Below are positions 56,675 through 64,000 of a stretch of 64,000 nucleotides of DNA, piece by piece (the stretch's first letter is position 1; the number at the start of each line of letters is the position of its first letter). A model generated the notes under the pieces. It did not search any database. It worked only from the letters and a program-made list of their open reading frames with translations, and was not told where the DNA came from. The position numbers and the translations under genes are program-made. The stretch is from Lamellibrachia columna (lineage: Eukaryota; Annelida; Polychaeta; Sabellida; Siboglinidae): assembly GCA_963662155.1 (NCBI GenBank), contig OY759267.1, forward strand, positions 31,972,976 through 32,036,975, read 5' to 3'.

Positions 56675-58595
56675 CCAGCAAACACATAACATTTTTATAA
56701 CATTTGATAAAGGTTATATACATGTTATAACGAAAACATTTTTCAATAACATTTCGTAAATGTAAATAAAATGCTATGTAAAATTTCAGAAACATCATAC
56801 AGATGTTTTTAAGATAACGTAATTTTACATTTTTCAGTGATGTTTTTAAAACATCATCAAAACATTCCCATCAAACACAATAATGTTTTAAAAACATCAG
56901 AAAAATGTTTCCTCAAATGTCATAATAATGTTTTTTTTTAATGTTATAATGATATCAAAATGTGCCATCTTGGAAACATTTGAAAAACATTTTTGAACAA
57001 TGTTTTATTAAAACATATATATAACATCATAAAAACATGTTTGACAAAGGAACATAAACATCACAAAAATGTTATTTTAATGTTTTATTAAAACATTTAA
57101 CTTTGAAAGGTATCAGAAAAGCTTTGATTTTATGGCTGAACCCAGCCAATACTATACTGCTTTAAAAACATCAGAATTTTTTTTCTAAAATGTCATAAAA
57201 ATGTTTTTTTTAAATGCTATAATAATGTAAAAATGTGCCATCTTGTAAACATTTGAAAAACATTGTTGAACAATGTTTTATTAAAACATATATATAGCAT
57301 CATAAAAACCATTTTGACAAAGGAACATAAACATCACAAAAATGTTATTTTAATGTTTTATTAAAACATTTCACTTTGAAAGGTATCAGAAAAGCTTTGA
57401 TTTTATGGCTGAGCCCAGCAAGCACAATACTGTTTAAAAAAACATCAGAAAAATGTTTTCTAAAATGTCATAAAAATGTTTTTGTATATTCTATAATGAT
57501 ATAAAAATTTGCCATCTTGGAAACATTTGAAAAACATTGTTCAAAAATGTTTTATTAAAATATATATATAACATCATAAAAACATTTTTGACAAAGGAAA
57601 ATAACATAAAAAAAAATTATTTTAATGTTTTATTAAAACATTTCACTTTGAAAGGTATCAGAAAAGCTTTCATTTTATGGCTGAGCCCAGCAAACACAAT
57701 ACTGTTTTAAAAACATAAGAATTTTTTTTCAAAAATGTAATACATTTTTTTTTTTAATGTTATAATAATATCAAAATGTGCCATCTTGGAAACATTTGAA
57801 AAACCTTTTTGAACAATGTTTTATTAAAACATATATATAACATCATAAAAACATGTTTGACAAAGGAACATAAACATCACAAAAATTTTATTTTAATGTT
57901 TTATTAAAAATTTCACTTTGAAAGGTATCAAAAAAGCTTTGATTTTATGGCTAAACCCAGCAAACACAATACTGTTTTAAAAACATCAGAACAATGTTTT
58001 CTAAAATGTCATAAAAATGTTTTTTTTATGTTATAATAATATCAAAATGTGCCATCTTGGAAACATTTGAAAAACCTTTTTGAACAATGTTTTATTAAAA
58101 CATATATATATAACATCATAAAAACATGTTTGACAAAGGAACATAAACATCACAAAAATGTTATTTTAATGTTTTATTAAAAATTTAACTTTGAAAGGTA
58201 TCAAAAAAGCTTTGATTTTATGGCTAAACCCAGCAAACACAATACTGTTTTAAAAACATCAGAAAAATGTTTTCTAAAATGTCATAAAAATGTTTTTTTA
58301 ATGTTATAATAATATCAAAATGTGCCATCTTGGAAACATTTGATAAACCTTTTTTGAACAATGTTTTATTAAAACATATATATAACATCATAAAAACATT
58401 TTTGACAAAGGAGCATAACATCACAAAAATTTTATTTTAATGTTTTATTAAAACATTTCACTTTGAAAGGTATCAGAAAAGCTTTAATTTTATGGCTGAG
58501 CCCAGCAAACACAATACTGTTTTAAAAACATCAGAAATTTTTTTCAAAAATGTAATAACATTTTTTTTTTTATGTTATAATAATATCAAAATGTG
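56675..58595. repeat. Satellite-like array, about 273-bp unit, seven units
   Basis: The anchor phrase GGCTGAGCCCAGCAAACACA (with variants) occurs at about 57133, 57405, 57678, 57947, 58221 and 58494. The unit is AT-rich and packed with inverted AAAACAT/ATGTTTT motifs, including the palindromic AATGTTTTATTAAAACATT. The first unit, from 56675, is the most diverged. The array ends abruptly at 58590 in CpG-rich unique sequence. Confidence 0.92.
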
Positions 58596-59840
58596 CGAAG
58601 CGAAGCCAGCGACAGCGATTGATGTCGGCGGCAGCGCAAAACAAACAACAAGTTGATACTCGTTCATTGACATTGTTCACCTAATGTTTCTTGAGAATTG
58701 TCAAAGCAATTCTAAGTAGGTTTAAGCAGGCCCAGTTGGCATTTTCCCCTGGCGGCAGAAATTCGGGATCCACGACCGACCGCGTTATATCCGAATCCGC
58801 GTAATATTACATTACATCGTAAATATAATCGTTTTCGCGACGCGAAACCAACGAAAATACGAATTCGTCATCCGCATATGAAACGATGTTAAGTGGAGCG
58901 TAATAAATGTATGCTTCGGTCGAGATCGGTTGAAAGACGAGGTGATACAATTATTAATTCTACCTATTGTATTTTTCTGTGTTTTATCAGCTTACATACT
59001 ACGTTTGTCAAATCATATACGTTTTCGGCTGCTCAGGTCCAGGTTATTATTTTCGATTCGTAGGCCTGTTGGTCCAGTACATCATCATCGTAGTAGATCT
59101 ATTCCATAACAAAATACGTACGTGTGTTTTATTCAGTTCAAGAGTCAAGAGGGTGTGACATTTAAAAATAATACACGTTGATGCTAGTATACTCGTTTAA
59201 TAAGTTCCATAAACTGCATATTGCCGTATAAGATAATGGTGCAAGCACACGGGGCTTCGACAGCGTTCTTGGTCTTGGTGCAGCGGGCGGGGGTCGCTGT
59301 TGTTTAGTAGCTCCCTGGTGGCAGATATGAGAACACCTAACGCGCCTCGCTTACAGCGCGGTCCGAAGTCGTGGACCCCGACTACCGCGTTATAACAAGG
59401 CTCGACTGTAGATGCAACGAGGTATGTAGCTAACTGATGAATAACCAAAAGTCACTTAGAATGTATTAGTATTACAAATGTATTGTTTTTCATTGTTAAA
59501 CTTGATGTCAAGATCAATCTCAAAATGCAGCACGCTGTCACATGTACTTTCCCAAATGTTATCCTTGTCAAATATAAGGCTAATCTACCAACTTAACACT
59601 GTGTAGATCTGAGACAGTTGTGTCCAGTGACATTACTTATTTTGTGTAATCATCACTATAGCAAGGGGTGGTATATTAGTACTACACTACCCCTAGCAGC
59701 AACACTAATTAAGTTCCAAGTTTCAACAGGGTTATCTGCCAGCTAGGGGTACTGTTGATCAACTGTCCATTTAGTAGGGGATTGGCCAACATATAACATC
59801 TGCCATGACTTATCTTCTGCATCATTAGTTATAGAGGAAA
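58596..59840. other. CpG-bearing sequence with possible DNA-transposon ends
   Basis: CGACTACCGCGTTATAACAA with GGCTCGACTGTA at 59374-59412 resembles a Tigger/pogo-type end (reverse: TACAGTCGAGCCTTGTTATA). CGACCGCGTTATAT at 58776 is similar in the same orientation. No matching left terminus was found. No gene recognised. Confidence 0.35.
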
Positions 59841-59877
59841 TTTGTTTGAGCAGGATATAGACGCGTTGAGTGCCCAT

Positions 59878-60368
59878 ATGAAAAGAGCACGGAAACGGGA
59901 ATATTGCAGAAGATGGATGTCGGAAAAGAGAATAAAGTCCAAAATAGATGCAGATACACGTGAATTAATTGGAGACACTTCCGAAAATGAAACATCAGAA
60001 GATGTGACAGAATTTCAAGAAAGCAATAATGACCAAGTTGAGCATAACACAAATGCTGAACATGACCACAGTGATGAACATGACCACAGTGTTGAACATG
60101 ACCACAGTGATGAACATGACCACAGTGATGAACATGACCACAGTGTTGAACATGACCACAGTGTTGAACATGACCACAGTGTTGAACATGACCACAGTGA
60201 TGAACATGACCACAGTGTTGAACATGACCACAGTGATGAACATGACCACCATAGTGACAATGTTACTAATGATGATTATGATGACAATGCATACAGTGAT
60301 ACTATTACTGATGACATCCCTACTGACAGGGAAGTAGAATCATACAGTGAGAGTGAATCATCAGAAAG
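59878..60368 (+). CDS. Acidic His/Asp-rich ORF with EHDHS repeats, exon-like
   Basis: ATG at 59878 is preferred over earlier non-ATG codons. The N-terminus KRARKREYCRRWMSEKRIKS is strongly basic and could be a nuclear signal or DNA-contact helix. Then follow an acidic linker, eleven hexapeptides EHDHS(D/V) (60058-60255), and an acidic Asp/Ser tail ending ESESSE. At 60368 the sequence AAAG|GTGAGG is a good splice donor in phase 2; without splicing, the frame stops at 60370-60372. The donor phase fits the acceptor at 61160, so it could join the downstream gene, but that gene has its own good start. No family assignment. Confidence 0.5.
60058..60255 (+). repeat. 18-bp coding repeat, 11 units
   Basis: GAACATGACCACAGTGRT or GTT variants, 18 bp, in frame throughout. 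The only variable residue is the sixth (Asp or Val). Because 18 is a multiple of 3 the frame is preserved, unlike the non-coding minisatellites of the window. Confidence 0.92.
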
Positions 60369-60736
60369 GTGAGGTCTGGCAGAAATCCTGCCGCCCAAAT
60401 TGTGAAAAGACTCTTCGAAGAAATACAACATGAAGAGGAGTATACAACTTTACAAAGACATATTTATCATAGACGGCCAGATAATGCATACAGATCTAGT
60501 ACAGTGAAGTGGTTTGTGTGGAGAATAGACAAGAAGACACATACAAATGCAGGATTTACCATTCACCAGGGGCTTTATTTATTCACCCCTGTGATTCTCG
60601 GACTATTGGTGGCTGCACAGTGCGGAGAACAAACTATGAAATGAAAATTGTTGAAGGAAAAGTCCTAACTAAGAGATGTATAAGGATGGACTCTGGCAGT
60701 GACATTGTGTTTATTCAGCTCCTTCATGACTACTGA
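60369..60736 (+). other. Possible coding continuation, frame uncertain
   Basis: Two overlapping frames: one to 60644 (RNPAAQIVKRLFEEIQHEEE, EYTTLQRHIYHRRPDN) and one to 60736 (EDTYKCRIYHSPGALFIHPC, RTIGGCTVRRTNYEMKIVEG, MDSGSDIVFIQLLHDY). The second has a protein-like composition and ends in a clean stop, and may be entered by an acceptor near 60502 (TCTAGTACAG). I do not recognise a family. It may be the last exon of the gene starting at 59878. Confidence 0.35.
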
Positions 60737-61166
60737 GGTACACACGCGCACACACACACATGCTTACTTTGTTAATGTCCTTTGTAAAAAATCATATTGT
60801 ATTATGTTAATAGCCATGATATTTGAGCCACCTGTTATAACTAACATATTACAAACATTAAAATATAGAGATGAATAAAACATTCATATGTAATTTGTAA
60901 GGCATAGAAATGCATGCTGCACATGAAAACAAAATCAGTTTTCCAGAACCTATGTATCAACTGATAGAAGCTTGGGCTATGTCATTGATTATGTATTAGT
61001 ATGGGACAAAACTGTGGAATTCGTTGAATGTCAGTGTAATTAATATTAAATTTTTCAATTATTTTAAAGCATAGAGAAAATATAAGCTTTGCCTGTGTAA
61101 AACTGTACAAGCTGATTTGTAAACAGTTTTGATTTGATTTCACATCTCCTTGGTTTCAGTGTAGCC

Positions 61167-63949
61167 ATGCCATACTCTGTGGTTCTTTTCAAAGAAAGTG
61201 ATGCTGTGGAAGTGGAATGCGTACCAACATCATGGATAGAAAAAAGAGGAGATGGGGTAAGTAATAAAAATGCAATTTTTGTGTGGAATACTAATTATGG
61301 CTTAATTGGTTATTTGCAGACATTACCCAGGCTGACTACGTAAGAATTTGTTTTAGTGGAGAGGGGGAGGGTTCGTGTAAAAACATTTGGGTTATATTTT
61401 GAGAAAACCCGTGACAGAAAACGCAGCCAAAATATCAAATAGCCAAACTTTTTGTCTCTCAATATGTATACTTAAATACATCTACAAATAGACAAAGATA
61501 AGGTCAGTTTGTTACATTAACTATTTAATTTAATGTTTGTTATCTTTGTCATATTTGTTTAACTTGGCAGAAAATTTACTACTGGCCATCTGGAAATGAC
61601 CAGAAGAAGAAAATAAAGAGGAATGAAATGCCTGACAAGGCGCAGTGGACAGCATACAATGTTCGCATCATAGGCAAAACTGGTAATGCACATTATTCAT
61701 AGTTACATATTAGATTCATGATATGTAAAGTAGAATATAGGAGGGGTGGTTTGTTGCAGTCATGTTCTCATGATAGAGAATTGTCAAAATGTGATTGTTT
61801 TTAGAATAAAAAACGCACCATTGGCTATTTTGTAATTAATTAGAAATGGAAAATGAGAAGGCCGACAACATTGTATATGCATGCTTTACAACAATTTACC
61901 AACAAATTAACTCATGCTATTGTCATCAACCCATTTGTGAGTGTGTGACAACAGGCTTCATTGATTCTAAATGTATTGTATACTGCCAACCAATAATTGT
62001 TAAACATTTGTCCATTTAGGCAGGAGATCCTTTGTTTTTGTTGTAAGTTGAGACATTTTCCTGATTAATTCAGAGTACCCCGACTATGAGACAGCTTCCA
62101 AGTATGCGAAAAAGGCAGAGGATACATCTAATGTTGAGCCAGATGAAGCACAGGGGAAGCGGCATTGCCGAAAGCCAAAACGCTACCAATCTCCTGATTC
62201 ACCGGCAGTAGTTAGTGAAGAGTGTGGAGAAGATGGTAATGAAAATTAAAATGCCCCATCTCATATTTGCTTTTATCATCCAATATGTATATCTTCCCAG
62301 TAGAGCGGTCTGTAATGAGAGGTGTCTATATGTTACAGAATTTTAAAGATGACCAATACTTTTATCCAAACATTTGTACATGGCCTTTTTATTCAACTAA
62401 AATCAATTGTAAAATTTTATATCATACATTATTCAACATTCATAAGTATAGTGTGTACATGTGTTTGCAACACATTTCTTATTCTACCTTATTTGATTGG
62501 AAGTTAATGTGGTGTACATGTTTTCTATTTTCACAAATGATTTTGAAATGTGATTTGTGGACATTCTGTTGTTATGAAAGACTTTAGTGTCTGATTCTGG
62601 ACAAATATCAATTTGATTGTAGGTTTAACTTCAAGAACATATCGGTATTCTACCAAGACAAACTCTGTACAACCCTGAAAATAGTTTCAGATTCAGAAGT
62701 TGAGGAAACTCCAGATACTGTGGAAACAGTTGCACTCCCTCCACCTCCTTTCAGTTTCTCAGGTAACAATTATACAAAAATACATAAAATATAGTTAATG
62801 TACAACAAAGGACAGTGGAACTTGATTAATCCTGACACCTTGATACCCACTGTATGTGTCTGGATTAACGGGCTATGATTTTAATATCAAAAGTATCGTG
62901 CATTTACTGTACACATGTCTATCACACTTGTTGAATACTATAACATAATGTGGACATTAAATGTCATCTGATTCACTTGTACAGGTCTAATGGCTATTTA
63001 TTGAAGAAGTCTGAGTTTTGTCTGCTTGGTTTATCTATATCTACTATTGTAAGAATGTGATGTCTCTGTCCAAATGTATATCCTAAATATTTCATGTCAC
63101 TGTGACTTTCATGTCAAATAAACTAATAGATAATAATATATAATTGTAACATTTATGTTCAATACAGCACTGGATACTGAAAGTGGCAGTGATTTGCCCA
63201 GAGGTAAATCTTCTAAGCGTACAGAGCCACCACTTCGACCTAGTTGCAGTTCATCCCAGGCCCAACTTAAGCTGCCGCAAGTTCTCGGCAAACAACAACG
63301 TTCACAGGGTGATGGACTGCAAATGGAGAGTCCTGGCAGATCACAGATGATGTCGAGCTCCTTCTGCATTCAAGGTACTCCTTTATGCTTCTTTACATGT
63401 AGGCCGTTTTAAGTGCTAATATACCATTGGTCTTTCCCTACTCAGGGGACCCCATGGGAAAATTTGACACTGTTTTTATCCTCCTTGTCACCCCATTAAA
63501 TAAGCATCATTCAATTAAATAAATGCCCCTTTTCTTACCATTTGGGGGTTGCTGGCAGGGGGAGGACCCAACTAAAATTGCTGGCATTGGTCATTCCATA
63601 ATCAGGGAACCCCAAATGAAGATTTGACACTCTTTTTAGCCTTGGCACAATTCCCATAAATAAATGTACTTCTTTCTCACCCTTTGGGGATTGCTTACAG
63701 GGGGAAGCCCCACCTAAAATTGCTTGCATCGGTTCAAGCGGATATAGTTGTCTCAATTTTTCAGTTCTGGCCAAGCTAGAGAAACTGGAGAAAACAATGC
63801 AGGAGATAAAATTATCTCTCGTCACTTCACAGCCAGATGATGACTTGACATTAGACACCATTCTGCCTAATGGCAAGAAACTGAACACACTCAATGAACT
63901 GAGCAATTTTGAAAAACAGTTGGGTGAAGATGATGACATAAGGAATTGA
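61167..63949 (+). CDS. DUF4806-type gene, six exons, domain ends early
   Basis: Exons: 61160-61256 (ATG at 61167), 61571-61682, 62074-62235, 62685-62762, 63168-63374 and 63765-63949. All introns are GT-AG and phases agree throughout (0, 1, 1, 1, 1). The product is about 230 residues. The N-terminal block has MPYSVVLFKESDAVEVECVP and TSWIE, then IYYWPS, then WTAYNVRIIGKTEYPDYETA and AKKAEDTS. A Ser/Pro/Glu-rich linker follows, then a coiled-coil start LAKLEKLEKTMQEIK and LDTILPNGKKLNTLNELSNF with LGEDDDIRN. This layout is that of DUF4806 proteins (function unknown, common in arthropods and other invertebrates, often transposon-linked). The domain normally continues for another 50 or more residues, but TGA at 63947-63949 stops it. 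The acceptor of exon 4 has a weak pyrimidine tract. Confidence 0.75.
63430..63735. repeat. Tandem duplication of about 150-160 bp in the last intron
   Basis: Units 63430-63589 and 63590-63735 share TCAGGGRACCCC, TTTGACACT, CAATTCCCATAAATAAATG-type and TTGGGGRTTGCT blocks at about 75-80 percent by eye. Confidence 0.7.
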
Positions 63950-64000
63950 TTTAGTATGTTTAAGATATGTTTGAGTCAATTATAAAGTGGCATTGCTTTT

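Noticed and set aside
58735..59412. Complete Tigger/pogo element
   Set aside because: A right-end-like sequence is visible at 59374-59412, but no inverted left terminus or TA duplication could be matched.
59995..60260. Minus-strand frames over the EHDHS repeat
   Set aside because: The 18-bp unit keeps antisense frames open; the plus-strand frame has a sensible start, flanks and a splice donor.

Overview
This window looks like repeat-rich, AT-leaning DNA from an animal nuclear genome, most likely a marine invertebrate, though I cannot name the lineage from sequence alone. The reasons are introns with GT/AG borders, a serpin gene, a DUF4806-type gene, APE-type LINEs, MULE, hAT and Mutator-like DNA transposons, tRNA-derived SINE heads, and dense (TA)n, (ACGC)n and other simple repeats. 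There is no sign of bacterial operons, rRNA or CRISPR.

Layout. 1-6.3 kb: minisatellites, palindrome-rich repeats and a 327-bp tandem duplication, with no recognised gene. 6.3-15.9 kb: a nested pile of retroelements. A Mutator-like transposase fragment is cut by a CFDP2-like LINE (family A). Next come a nearly complete CR1/L2-like LINE (family B) and a second LINE (family D) that itself holds a reverse-strand B fragment. A last B fragment ends in thirteen perfect copies of a 10-bp tail. 16.0-18.4 kb: an almost intact MULE with a FLYWCH zinc finger, terminal inverted repeats and a candidate target-site duplication, spoiled by one in-frame TGA. 18.9-21.8 kb: a 0.45-kb inverted-repeat MITE family. 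23.8-26.7 kb: a 2.88-kb hAT element with an exact 8-bp target-site duplication, decayed transposase on the minus strand, and about 28 copies of a 49-bp minisatellite that appears to be an amplified piece of its own transposase reading frame.

29.2-35.2 kb (minus strand): five exon-like blocks of a serpin with matching splice phases. The core of the fold is not found, one exon needs a frameshift and the reactive-centre hinge is abnormal, so it is probably a decaying or strongly divergent gene. Its largest intron has collected two LINE B pieces and two inverted repeats centred on (TA)n arrays, one with perfect 65-bp arms. 35.6-47 kb: a large, much-invaded inverted duplication, a 1-kb hAT MITE with perfect TIRs and TSD, a third LINE family (C), more B copies and several minisatellites. 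47-58.6 kb: mostly minisatellites, a LINE ORF1-like coiled-coil fragment, and a 1.9-kb satellite of about 273-bp units.

59.8-64.0 kb (plus strand): the cleanest gene-like region. An acidic ORF with eleven EHDHS(D/V) hexapeptides is followed by a six-exon gene whose conceptual product matches the general layout of DUF4806 proteins and stops early in the DUF4806 domain.

No coordinated pathway is encoded. The interest lies in transposon nesting, (TA)n-centred palindromes, the self-derived minisatellite in the hAT element, and the serpin remnant.
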